Assembly: GCA_934636825.1 (NCBI GenBank)
Contig: CAKUBG010000027.1
Span: 1 to 34,925 of the forward strand
DNA from: an uncultured bacterium
GTDB taxonomy: Bacteria; Vulcanimicrobiota; Xenobia; Xenobiales; Xenobiaceae
Direction: 5' to 3'
DNA length: 34,925 bases
The notes under the pieces were generated by a model that worked only from the letters and a program-made list of their open reading frames with translations, was not told where the DNA came from and ran no database searches. Positions 7,621 to 15,448 of this stretch are shown piece after piece; the first letter of the stretch is position 1; every line of letters begins with the position of its first letter. A program made the translations under genes and the position numbers.

Positions 7621-9114
7621 TTAGCCTTTAAGATCGGAAGTTTCGCCTACAGGTGAAGATAATTGCTTGTCATTGACAGCTTGATGGCGACTGGGACGTT
7701 TGAAAACGTCTAAAGTCAGATAGAAGATCAAATCCAAGCAGCGCAAATAGTTCATTAGAGTAGCAAAGTGGGCTACTTTTTTGAGTTGTCTCTTGATAGT
7801 GGGAACTCTCCAGAAAAAGCGGCGGTAAAATTCTTTATGGTAATAGGCCAAGTCTTCTTTGGTAAGACCGTGAGGTATAAAAACTGGCGAGAAGAAAGAA
7901 TATTTGGAGTAATCTACTGAAGGAATAGTGCCGTAATCTTTGGCAATGGCGTATTGGTGAGTGTTGGGCAAAGGTGTGTTGATTTGCACAGTAATGTCGG
8001 TTAAAGGCAAAGAGCAAGCAAAGTCTATAGTTTCTTCCATAGTTTGGATCGTCTCTCCCGGATGCCCCACCATAAAGAAAGCTTTAGTGCAAATTCCTAC
8101 TTTTTCACAAAGGTTGATCGCTTCAGTGACTTGTTCTTTGGTAATGCCTTTTTGGATAAAGTTTAAAATCTTTTGGTTACCGCTCTCTACGCCAAAACGA
8201 ATAGACCAACAGCCGGCCCGCTTCATAAGGCGGAGCAATTCTTCATTGACTACATCGACGCGAGTTGAACATGTCCATTTCAGCTTCAAGCCGCGCTCCA
8301 AAATTAAGTTGCATAACTCGATAGCTTTTTCGCGTTTGGCTGTAAAGGTGCTACCTACAAAGGCTACTTCGCGGGCACCATATTGCTTTTCCAACATCTC
8401 CAGTTCGTTTACCATGTATGTAGGAGAAGCGGTACGATATTTTTCGCCTTCGGAAGCGTGGTCGCAGTAGGTACAGCGGAAAGGACAGCCGCGAGTGGCC
8501 AAAACCGTAAATTTAGGCAAATATTGCACGTCGGTGGGCAGCGATGTGTAAAGTTTACTATTGAGAAGGTGGCGGGCCGGGAAAGGCAGCAAATCCAAAT
8601 TCATGAGCGGTGCTCGAGGTGGAGAAAAACGAATGGAGCCGGATGAGTGGCGGAAAATTAAGCCATGAATATGATCCGGCGATTCTCCTCGGCCTAAAGC
8701 GTTAGCCAATTCGTAGAAAGTCTCTTCGCCTTCACCTATGCAACCTATGTCAAAGCAATCGTGCAACATAGAAGTAATAGGAGCGGCATTGATATGGGGG
8801 CCACCTACTACTATCGGCAGCTTGGGAGCCCACATTTTTATAGCTCTAGCCAAAGCTATGGCGCGATGAAAGACCGGAGTCGTAGTGGTTATGCCGATAA
8901 GATCCGGATTGAATTTTTTTATTCTGGCCATAGTTTCGTCTAAACTTAGGCGCTCGGCTGGAGCGTCAATGGCTCTGACATTGAGGCCGCGTTCTATAGA
9001 ATAAGAGGCAATATATAAAATTCCCAAGGGCATGGCATTGGAAAATAAATTGGCTACTACTGGGTTGTGTTGTTCTTCAGCAGATAGAGGAGGGTTGATT
9101 AGGAGAATTTTCAC
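7621..9114 (-). CDS. B12-binding-domain radical SAM protein
   Basis: This 497-residue protein has the class layout of cobalamin-dependent radical-SAM enzymes. Residues 1-150 are a Rossmann-like B12-binding domain (start KILLINPPL, then MPLGILYIASY, IGITTTTP, and VVGGPHINA). The radical-SAM domain follows, with Cys210, Cys214 and Cys217 in ATRGCPFRCTYCDHA and a later FGVESGNQKIL and KAFFMVGHPGET. Relatives methylate unreactive carbons or rearrange ring systems (BchE, lipid and antibiotic methylases). The substrate is not readable here; the operon suggests a lipid or glycolipid. It is the first gene of the four-gene leftward unit. The start appears to be GTG with no clear ribosome binding site, so the exact start is slightly uncertain, but the conserved KILLINPP makes it likely. 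Confidence 0.9.
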   Translation of the reverse strand: MKILLINPPLSAEEQHNPVVANLFSNAMPLGILYIASYSIERGLNVRAIDAPAERLSLDETMARIKKFNPDLIGITTTTPVFHRAIALARAIKMWAPKLPIVVGGPHINAAPITSMLHDCFDIGCIGEGEETFYELANALGRGESPDHIHGLIFRHSSGSIRFSPPRAPLMNLDLLPFPARHLLNSKLYTSLPTDVQYLPKFTVLATRGCPFRCTYCDHASEGEKYRTASPTYMVNELEMLEKQYGAREVAFVGSTFTAKREKAIELCNLILERGLKLKWTCSTRVDVVNEELLRLMKRAGCWSIRFGVESGNQKILNFIQKGITKEQVTEAINLCEKVGICTKAFFMVGHPGETIQTMEETIDFACSLPLTDITVQINTPLPNTHQYAIAKDYGTIPSVDYSKYSFFSPVFIPHGLTKEDLAYYHKEFYRRFFWRVPTIKRQLKKVAHFATLMNYLRCLDLIFYLTLDVFKRPSRHQAVNDKQLSSPVGETSDLKG

Positions 9115-9163
9115 GTTAAAAAAAAGCCTTTGAGTTGTAAAACAGTTTGTGCATATTCACAAG

Positions 9164-9200
9164 ACAAGCGATTGCACCCACGTAAAGGTGAATCGCTTGT
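9164..9200 (-). terminator. Long hairpin after the FecR-like gene
   Basis: ACAAGCGATT (9164-9173) pairs with AATCGCTTGT (9191-9200), and CACC with GGTG continues the stem after one bulged G. It lies about 20 bases past the stop of the leftward FecR-like gene and ahead of the B12 radical-SAM gene. The following run on the minus strand is short (CTTGTG), so it may be a weak terminator or attenuator rather than a strong stop. Confidence 0.5.
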
Positions 9201-9222
9201 TTTGCTTGATAAATTGGCTTAT

Positions 9223-10767
9223 TTAGCGGTAAGTAGCCGCATCTAGAGCTTTACTTGAAGGCGGTTTGGCTTTGAGCACATCTTTACTGGTATCGGTAAT
9301 GGCATCTAAAGGATCGCCGCTCTTGCTGGTAGCTGCACCTTCAAAATCGTGCTCCGGATACATAAAACCATTGGCATCCAGTCGCATATTGGGATCACGA
9401 TCTTTTTTCTTCTCACTTTGATTATTTTCTACCGGATCAAATTCGTGCATATAATCGTTCCTTCTGTTATTTCCCCCCACTTTGGGTGGCTCGGGTACGT
9501 CCGGAGGAGGGGCTACTTGGATCGGAGGAACATTTTCATGGGGTATATTGCGATGCGCTTTGGGAGCTGCAGGCGTCTGTTTACGATCGCCGCGACGGGT
9601 GGGCTGAGCATAGTTTTCCCCTCCGTAGCGAGGATTAAATTGTTCTCGTTTGGGCGGATTAGGAATTGGAGGAGGGGCGGGCACTGCTTGAGGAGGAGCG
9701 TACTGAGGCTGCCTGTCCGGTTCCGGATTGTGAGGTACATAAGGAGTGGAGCCGCCATTGTTATGCTCGGCAGGCTGAGTTTGCGGAGCATTGTTGCTAT
9801 TGGAAATAGCATTTTTTCGCATGGCTTTGCTGTCGCGGAAACGTTGAAAATCCGCGTCTTCAGCGAGACTATCTGAATCTTCTTCAGTTTGGTAAGCTTG
9901 AGTAGGAATAGCTTTTTTCTTCTTTTTAGCTTTTTGCTTTAAAACACTATCACTGATTTTTACTCCGCGATCAGTTTTGATATCAGATACTGCGTTCCAT
10001 TTGCTATTCCAGGTGATCCAAGCGTCTTTTTCCGCTTGGTGAGGTTTATTGACAGTGCTTTCAGTCAATTCTAATTGCTGTCCGGCATTGATAGCAAATT
10101 TCATATTGGCATCCAAGGAGTGGACAACTTCGACACTGCCTTCGCAAACCCGAACTTGGGTCTGCTCAGTAAGATCTTCAGATTCTTGCTGACTTACTGC
10201 ATATTTTGTGGCTAAAGGTTTTATGTCACAATATTTTGTAGATATAGAAATTTTCGTATTGAGAGTATCTGCAGCAAACAGTGTACCTTTGTATAAAGTT
10301 ACGCCAATAAAAGTTTTGTTGTTTTCTTTTTTTACTTCATAAAATTTAAAGCTGGTATCGTTATCAGCGCGTAATGTAGCTCCTTCGGGAAGTTCAACAA
10401 CATAAATTCTATCTGAGCCAGTCCTGATAATATTATCCTTAGCCAGCGTGCTGGGAACGGAAAGGGTTATCCATTGTGAGGGACTGATATTCGCTTTGGC
10501 GTCTTTGCCCAGAGTCAAAGTGGCTTGTAAGGGTATTTCGGTGACTTTGTTGCTTTGACCAAAAAAGTAAACACAGCCGCACACAACCAATATGATGAAA
10601 AGCAAAAGAGCAAAGCCTGCCACTACGTAGGGGCTGACATAATAAGTTTGACTCAGCTCTTGAGAAGGCGGCTGATAATCATAATCGTCAAAGTTCGGCT
10701 TATCCTGCCTTCTTTCGCGCTGCGGAAAATTATTCAGCAGTTCAGGCGGCATACGATCTTGGCTCAT
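9223..10767 (-). CDS. Single-pass membrane protein with FecR-like domain and Pro-rich tail
   Basis: The protein (514 residues from the chosen start) has a short charged cytoplasmic N-terminus, one strong membrane span at about residues 47-69, and an outside region. Residues about 80-260 resemble a FecR-type domain: beta-strand repeats with LPEGATLRADNDTSFKF, YKGTLFAAD, and VRVCEGSVEVVHSLD followed by INAGQQLEL. The rest (about 280-514) is low-complexity, rich in Pro, Asn, Gln and basic residues, and likely disordered. FecR domains sense or bind surface partners; no sigma factor gene is adjacent, so classical FecI/FecR signalling is not supported. ATG 10767 is preferred because GAGGG lies six bases before it; the longer GTG start at 10779 would overlap that site. 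Confidence 0.68.
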   Translation of the reverse strand: MSQDRMPPELLNNFPQRERRQDKPNFDDYDYQPPSQELSQTYYVSPYVVAGFALLLFIILVVCGCVYFFGQSNKVTEIPLQATLTLGKDAKANISPSQWITLSVPSTLAKDNIIRTGSDRIYVVELPEGATLRADNDTSFKFYEVKKENNKTFIGVTLYKGTLFAADTLNTKISISTKYCDIKPLATKYAVSQQESEDLTEQTQVRVCEGSVEVVHSLDANMKFAINAGQQLELTESTVNKPHQAEKDAWITWNSKWNAVSDIKTDRGVKISDSVLKQKAKKKKKAIPTQAYQTEEDSDSLAEDADFQRFRDSKAMRKNAISNSNNAPQTQPAEHNNGGSTPYVPHNPEPDRQPQYAPPQAVPAPPPIPNPPKREQFNPRYGGENYAQPTRRGDRKQTPAAPKAHRNIPHENVPPIQVAPPPDVPEPPKVGGNNRRNDYMHEFDPVENNQSEKKKDRDPNMRLDANGFMYPEHDFEGAATSKSGDPLDAITDTSKDVLKAKPPSSKALDAATYR

Positions 10768-10840
10768 ATATACCCTCACAATTTTTGTTTAATATACGGA
10801 TGCAAATAACGTTCTCAAAAACGGCTTAGGCCTTCTCTAG

Positions 10841-10877
10841 ATTATAGATTTTGACCTTTTGCGAGTAGGTCGCAAAA
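10841..10877 (-). promoter_or_regulatory. Candidate -10 element with operator-like inverted repeat
   Basis: Read leftward, TATAAT (10841-10846) is a consensus -10 hexamer about 75 bases before the FecR-like ATG. Ten bases upstream of it is a perfect inverted repeat, TTTTGCGA (10857-10864), GTAGG, TCGCAAAA (10870-10877), which covers the -35 position. No good -35 hexamer is present. The arrangement looks like an activator or repressor site in the divergent gap with the 11011 gene; this is inference. Confidence 0.4.
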
Positions 10878-11010
10878 TTAGGTTGTTTTGGGGACTTTTA
10901 GGCTTTTAGCCAATCTTTGTATTCGTATATTTGAGAGGTAAACCAAGAAGGCAGGCTCAAGCCAAGGCGATACGAACAGTCGCAGATAAAATGTGGAAAA
11001 AACAGTTGAT

Positions 11011-12705
11011 ATGAACATTTCTCAGTGGTTAATCGAGTGTGGATATGTCCTAATATTGAACGTTCATTGGATATTTTTGTTGCTTGTTTCGGCGATAGCT
11101 TTGGTGCCTATTCTTCAGAAGTGGGCTGTCAAAGATTGGCTGGCTTTAGCTTCATTATTTGTTTTGGTAGTTTTTTTACTAAATATACAGCCTTACTTTC
11201 AGGCTCATGTTTATAATGATGAATTTTATTATGCTTCCATAGGGCAAAATATGGCCCTTAGTGGACGGGCTTGTCCTTTAGTTTATGTCAATAATTTTAG
11301 CGAAGCGAAAATATTTGACCACTTTCAGCCGCCTTATCCACAAGGGTGGCCTTATTTAATCAATATTTTTCACAAAATATTTTTTAGTGCCAAACTTGGA
11401 GTCAGCCATTTGCCTATTTGGTATCAGGCTGCCTTATTAAATAAATTGCTTTTAGTTGGCAGCGTAGTCGCATTATTTATCTTTTTGCGTTTTTGGTATT
11501 CTTTGCCCGGCGCTTGGACTATCAGTGTGACTGTGGCCTTTTTGCCATTTTTACTCCATTTGGCGCAAGGAGCTTCTGCTGAGTTGGCAGCTTTGAATGC
11601 TCTAATTCTGTTCGCTTTGGCTTGGGCCAGTTGCGCTCGCTCTTTTACTTGGCTTAATGTTCTGTGGCTAGCTTTAAGCGCTGCGTGGTTGACCCAAATG
11701 CGCCCTGAAGGTGCTGTAGCTTTGGCATTGGTCTTTTTTGTTTACGTCTATTTGACTAAGGGCAATTGCTTTAGCCAAGCTGCCTCGGATACTTGGAAGA
11801 AAATAGGCGTGGCCTTTTTTATTTTTGTCGTTTTCAGTTGGTCGGCTTTGTGGGCCGTTTTTGTGCATCCGCCGCAACTTGAGCATCATTTTATAGCTTT
11901 AGCGCGGCCTGGCTTAACCATTTGGCAAAATAGAGCCTTAAACTTACTAAATGATGGATTATATTTTATAAAAAACCAAGGCTGGCCGCTGACTCTTACC
12001 TTGTTGGCTGCAATAGCGCTGCTAGCTGCGCTAAAGCTTGATATATTAAAGCTTACGTCCTTTGACCAAGGGAAAACTGCCGCTGGCTCTGATAATTTTC
12101 AGGCTAAGGCTGCTTGTGGAGCTGCTCTCTGGTTATTGTTGATCACTTTATTTTTAGCTTGGTATCCTTTTGGAGATTATGCTTGTGTCTATTCTTTTGA
12201 TTCTTGGCGTTTTGCGTATGTAGTTGTTGTGCCTCTAGCTAGCTTAGCCGCTGGAGGTTTCACTTTGCTTTGGCACAAAAGTCGGAAATTGCGTCTTGTG
12301 GCTTGCTTTTTAGCTATACTTGCTCTTACACCGTATTTTCTAAAGACCGCTTCTTTTGACAGTCCTATGCAAACTGATTACGAATTTTTTTTGCAAAATG
12401 CCGTGCAAACTGCTGCCTATAACGGCGTACCTCTAGTGCTTCCCGATAGTCATCTATTTTGTCCGGTTGTTTATCGTTTGGGAGGACAAGCTTATGTTGT
12501 GGAGGGCTTGGCTGACTATAATAGTCAGAAATTAAAAAAATGGCGTTCAAGTTGGCCTGAAGATTGTCGAATTATGGTTGTTTGTCTCTACAAAGACAAA
12601 ACTGATAATTACAATTTGGAACTTTGGGACGGCTGGAAAGTTAATTTGTTAAGTCAAGAGCCTATTACCGGGACTGGTTTATTTTTGTTGCAGAAAGATT
12701 TTTAA
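11011..12705 (+). CDS. GT39-like polytopic membrane glycosyltransferase
   Basis: About 564 residues with many hydrophobic spans. The first outside loop has VYNDEFYYASIGQNMAL, in which the Asp-Glu pair matches the catalytic acidic motif of the PMT/ArnT (GT39) group, followed by FQPPYPQGWPYLINIFH. A later FAYVVVVPLASLAAGG fits the family's second half. The C-terminal 120 residues are soluble and probably periplasmic. The enzyme likely transfers a sugar from a polyprenyl-phosphate donor to a lipid or protein outside the cytoplasm. I use ATG 11011 because GGAAAAA lies about ten bases before it; a GTG at 10993 would add six residues. It is divergent from the FecR-like gene and has better catalytic motif retention than the 3555-5408 paralogue. 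Confidence 0.7.
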   Translation: MNISQWLIECGYVLILNVHWIFLLLVSAIALVPILQKWAVKDWLALASLFVLVVFLLNIQPYFQAHVYNDEFYYASIGQNMALSGRACPLVYVNNFSEAKIFDHFQPPYPQGWPYLINIFHKIFFSAKLGVSHLPIWYQAALLNKLLLVGSVVALFIFLRFWYSLPGAWTISVTVAFLPFLLHLAQGASAELAALNALILFALAWASCARSFTWLNVLWLALSAAWLTQMRPEGAVALALVFFVYVYLTKGNCFSQAASDTWKKIGVAFFIFVVFSWSALWAVFVHPPQLEHHFIALARPGLTIWQNRALNLLNDGLYFIKNQGWPLTLTLLAAIALLAALKLDILKLTSFDQGKTAAGSDNFQAKAACGAALWLLLITLFLAWYPFGDYACVYSFDSWRFAYVVVVPLASLAAGGFTLLWHKSRKLRLVACFLAILALTPYFLKTASFDSPMQTDYEFFLQNAVQTAAYNGVPLVLPDSHLFCPVVYRLGGQAYVVEGLADYNSQKLKKWRSSWPEDCRIMVVCLYKDKTDNYNLELWDGWKVNLLSQEPITGTGLFLLQKDF

Positions 12706-12813
12706 CTTGACCGATAATCTAGAAAGTAGAAAGGGTAGCTAGAGCAAATTCGTGAATTAGCCCAGCTATTTTCTGTTCGCAAGTAAAAATTTTCTTTAGG
12801 TTGTTAAGTATTT

Positions 12814-13248
12814 ATGGATTTTATAAGCGGTTTTGTCGCCCATTGGTGGGATTTATGTTTAAATTACTATAAGGTAAATCCAGTAATTTTTATTACTATG
12901 TATTCCATAAAAAGCGTGATCTTCTGGTGGACTATTATCTACATAGTAAAATTGGCTTTAGCTAAAAAATGGAATACCATTCCCGGTTGGGTTTTTCTAA
13001 ACGTTTCCACCAATGTCTCTCCTTGGGTTTATATTTGGATTTGCGGAGAAAATTTGCCTTTTTGGTATTCTTATATGGTCTATTTTATTGGCGGCTGGGC
13101 TATTTGTTATTTAATTTGGGATGTACGTCGCCGCTTGCGTGAGCATGAACAAGGAGAAAATGCTGCTGAACAAGTGACTGATAAAGCTGATAGTGAGGAA
13201 AAAAACGAAGTTGAACAAGTCGGTCTTTCTATTGACAGTCAACAATAA
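12814..13248 (+). CDS. Small membrane protein of unknown function
   Basis: I do not recognise this 144-residue protein. It has three hydrophobic stretches, roughly residues 20-47 (around FITMYSIKSVIFWWTIIYIV), 55-75 (rich in Trp, Val and Ile) and 82-105 (FWYSYMVYFIGGWAICYLIW). These are followed by a basic RRRLREHEQG segment and a strongly acidic C-terminal tail of about 35 residues. The aromatic-rich spans and charge asymmetry place the tail in the cytoplasm by the positive-inside rule. It starts 108 bases after the GT39-like gene on the same strand, so co-transcription is possible. No strong ribosome binding site is visible. Confidence 0.6.
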   Translation: MDFISGFVAHWWDLCLNYYKVNPVIFITMYSIKSVIFWWTIIYIVKLALAKKWNTIPGWVFLNVSTNVSPWVYIWICGENLPFWYSYMVYFIGGWAICYLIWDVRRRLREHEQGENAAEQVTDKADSEEKNEVEQVGLSIDSQQ

Positions 13249-13298
13249 AGCATTGATTTATTAAAACTAAAAAAGTAGAGTTTTTGGGCTAGAAGAGC

Positions 13299-13327
13299 TT
13301 GACTTGATCTTCACCGTGTGGTATAAA
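13299..13327 (+). promoter_or_regulatory. Sigma-70-type promoter of first tRNA-Arg
   Basis: TTGACT at 13299-13304 and TATAAA at 13322-13327 are separated by exactly 17 bases. Transcription should begin near 13334, some 30 bases before the tRNA. The last part of the spacer (GTGTGG) is shared with the second tRNA's promoter. Confidence 0.8.
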
Positions 13328-13365
13328 ACTTGGCGTAAGCGATGAGCTTATGAACAAGTTGATAT

Positions 13366-13441
13366 GTACCCGTGGCTTAACGGATAGAGCGATTGGCTAC
13401 GGACCAATAGGCTGGGGGTTCGAGTCCCTCCGGGTATACCA
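13366..13441 (+). tRNA. tRNA-Arg (anticodon ACG), copy 1
   Basis: A 76-base tRNA with all stems visible. The acceptor GTACCCG pairs with CGGGTAT (first pair G-U), the anticodon stem is ATTGG/CCAAT with loop CTACGGA, and the T-arm is GGGGG-TTCGAGT-CCCTC. The anticodon at loop positions 3-5 is ACG, which reads CGN arginine codons after A-to-I editing by TadA. Discriminator A is followed by an encoded CCA. An identical copy lies 302 bases downstream. Confidence 0.97.
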
Positions 13442-13444
13442 CAA

Positions 13445-13474
13445 AAGAGTTGATTTAGTTCAGCTCTTTTTTTT
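13445..13474 (+). terminator. Intrinsic terminator of first tRNA-Arg
   Basis: The 9-bp stem AAGAGTTGA/TCAGCTCTT (one G-T pair) with a 6-base loop is followed by a run of eight T residues starting inside the stem. It begins four bases after the CCA end, so the tRNA is a single-gene transcript. Confidence 0.85.
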
Positions 13475-13582
13475 GTTGTATAGCGATTTTTCCTTAATTG
13501 CATAAGTTCTGCTTTTTTAGCTAACTTGGCAACGGACCATAAGTGAGTTTTGAAAATATCTTCAAAATAAAGAGATAATCTA

Positions 13583-13611
13583 TTGACTTGTCCGGTGCGG
13601 TGTGGTATAAA
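13583..13611 (+). promoter_or_regulatory. Sigma-70-type promoter of second tRNA-Arg
   Basis: TTGACT (13583-13588) and TATAAA (13606-13611) are again separated by 17 bases. The spacer end GTGTGG and the flanking TATAAAA match the first tRNA's promoter, while the sequence further out differs. Confidence 0.8.
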
Positions 13612-13667
13612 AATGCCGTTGAGTTGAGCCGCTTGGACGATTGAAGCGACGCCTCTCACGTATATAT

Positions 13668-13743
13668 GTACCCGTGGCTTAACGGATAGAGCGATTGGCT
13701 ACGGACCAATAGGCTGGGGGTTCGAGTCCCTCCGGGTATACCA
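13668..13743 (+). tRNA. tRNA-Arg (anticodon ACG), copy 2
   Basis: The 76 bases are identical to the first copy as far as I can read, including the encoded CCA. Exact identity of the tRNA but divergence of the region between the promoter and tRNA fits an older duplication kept identical by selection or gene conversion. Confidence 0.97.
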
Positions 13744-13746
13744 CAA

Positions 13747-13778
13747 AAGAGTTGATTGAGTTCAGCTCTTTTTTTTTG
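13747..13778 (+). terminator. Intrinsic terminator of second tRNA-Arg
   Basis: Same hairpin as for copy 1 (AAGAGTTGA/TCAGCTCTT, loop TTGAGT), followed by a T run of about ten. The one-base loop difference from copy 1 shows the units are not perfect copies. Confidence 0.85.
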
Positions 13779-13841
13779 TTTTAGATAATATTTCCATGTT
13801 GAGTCTGTTTTTGTTCAATTTTATGTAGGGTGACGAGGCAT

Positions 13842-13884
13842 AAAAAAAGCGCCTTTTCCGCTCTGTAGAGTGGATAAAGGCGCT
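13842..13884 (-). terminator. Intrinsic terminator of the J-domain/SPASM operon
   Basis: On the minus strand AGCGCCTTTATCC pairs with GGAAAAGGCGCT, one of the strongest hairpins in the window, followed by seven T residues. It starts 17 bases after the stop of the 13901-15409 gene and marks the end of that leftward operon. Confidence 0.9.
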
Positions 13885-13900
13885 CGTGGTAAACTAAAAA

Positions 13901-15409
13901 TTAGGCAAAGGGGCGGAAGTTTACTTGCTGTAATTCGTATCCTCCCAAGTAATGAACTAAGTCTGGGTGCTTATAAAGGCGCCACATCAAGCCTTCAAAT
14001 ACTTTCTGGTAATAGCCGCACATAGGAGATTCGCGTTTAAAAGTGCCAAAAAAGGCCAACGCTTTGGAAGTACAGCCGCCGGTACAGAAGCGCCTATAGG
14101 GACAGCGGCTGCATTTGGGGATATTATTGACATTTCTTTCATTTAGTTCGTGAACTAATGGACTGTTATCGATTAGATCTTTTAAATTGAGTTGGGGATC
14201 GAAAATATTGCCCAGACAGCAGGCTCCACTGGAAGCCATTTCTTCGCAAGCGTGTATGCCACCGTCAATAGCGAAGCCGAAGACTGAGTTGCCTGCACCG
14301 CAAGGGGAGCGGTAACACATAAAATTGCGCTCTTTGCGAATCAAATTATTGATTTGGTTATTAACATCGCTGATATTAAAACGAATATCATGCTCTTTGG
14401 CGTAGTTGTAAGCATAATCGATCATTTCTAACCAATATTTGGCAAATTCTTCCGCTCTGTCTAAGGGAAAGTCCAAAAGTTTGGCGCTGCGTCCTATATA
14501 GGAAGAGTAGTTGAGGCGGAAGCTATCGATTTTTAGCGTTTCGACAAAAAATTTGCAGGACTTTAAGTAATCTTGAGGCTGGTGAATAACGCCTAAAACT
14601 CCCAGATATAAGCCCATTTCTCTGGCAAGATGGAAATTTTCGATTACTTTTTGAAAACTGCCCCATTTGGGATCTGGGCCAGCAAAGACGCGATTTTTGT
14701 CTTGAACTTCTTGGGGACCGTCCAAACTTAAGCCGATACGCAAGTTAGGAAGCTCTAAAAGCCGTTTAATATTTTCTTTGTTAAGTAAAGTGCCGTTAGT
14801 TTGAAAAGAGTAGTATAACTCTTTGCCTAAGTTTTCTTGGCGATTTAGTTGTTCAGTATAGTTAATTGCTGCAACAATTTTGTCAAAAGTCAGCATCGGT
14901 TCGCCGCCGTGGAAGTCGATGGTAAAACCTTGATTAGGCAATTCGCGTAACACCTTGCCGATAATAAATTTATAAGTATCTAGAGGCATAGCCGCTTTGC
15001 CAGGCAGAGAATCGGCCATGCAATAACGGCACGCTAAGTTGCAAGCTTCAGTAATATGGAAACAGATAAAGTGAGGATAAGTAGTAGAGCGGGCAAAAAT
15101 TTTGTCAGCGTTAAGATAATAGCGTCCGTTGGCATTGATAAAGTTGCGCCGGTAAAATTCGAGCAAGATTTGGCTGCGCTTAGTGCTGGGGAAGGGGTGA
15201 TCAAGATGCATAGCTTGCTCCCAAGTGCATACTTTGGGCAAAGCGCTCCAAAAACTTAGGCTATCCGGAGGCAATACCGCCCAAGAAGCGCTTTCCGGCT
15301 CGATTAGGAGGCACAAATTATCTCGACGTTTAGTGCGAATATTTCTATTTTTGGAAATTAAAGTTTGAGGACTTAGCCAATTTGGCGAATTTGCTTGATT
15401 TTCACACAT
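13901..15409 (-). CDS. Radical SAM/SPASM peptide-maturase-like protein 1
   Basis: The 502-residue protein has a radical-SAM cluster motif at Cys123, Cys127 and Cys130 (TEACNLACRYC), then FHGGEPMLTFDKI and SLDGPQEVQDKNRV. A C-terminal SPASM region supplies cysteines for auxiliary clusters: YRSPCGAG, HACEEM, CCLGNIFD, then IPKCSRCPYRRFCTGGC and SPMCGYY. This architecture is typical of enzymes that modify peptides (RiPP maturases) or sulfatases. The first 110 residues include a compact helix-strand unit that could be a PqqD/RRE-like peptide-binding domain. It is last in a three-gene operon, 39 bases after its paralogue. No specific product can be named; the cysteine spacing near SPCGAG recalls HxsB-type maturases, but no HxsD-like precursor is seen. 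Confidence 0.88.
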   Translation of the reverse strand: MCENQANSPNWLSPQTLISKNRNIRTKRRDNLCLLIEPESASWAVLPPDSLSFWSALPKVCTWEQAMHLDHPFPSTKRSQILLEFYRRNFINANGRYYLNADKIFARSTTYPHFICFHITEACNLACRYCMADSLPGKAAMPLDTYKFIIGKVLRELPNQGFTIDFHGGEPMLTFDKIVAAINYTEQLNRQENLGKELYYSFQTNGTLLNKENIKRLLELPNLRIGLSLDGPQEVQDKNRVFAGPDPKWGSFQKVIENFHLAREMGLYLGVLGVIHQPQDYLKSCKFFVETLKIDSFRLNYSSYIGRSAKLLDFPLDRAEEFAKYWLEMIDYAYNYAKEHDIRFNISDVNNQINNLIRKERNFMCYRSPCGAGNSVFGFAIDGGIHACEEMASSGACCLGNIFDPQLNLKDLIDNSPLVHELNERNVNNIPKCSRCPYRRFCTGGCTSKALAFFGTFKRESPMCGYYQKVFEGLMWRLYKHPDLVHYLGGYELQQVNFRPFA

Positions 15410-15448
15410 TATGTTGCCTACCTTATGATGGTTCTTCCATTTTTGCCC

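Noticed and set aside
9223..10767. Anti-sigma factor of a FecI/FecR signalling pair
   Set aside because: The FecR-like fold is plausible, but no sigma factor or TonB-dependent receptor gene is nearby.
13348..13659. 103-residue minus-strand open frame over the first tRNA
   Set aside because: It overlaps a certain tRNA, its terminator and the second tRNA's promoter, and has no family resemblance.
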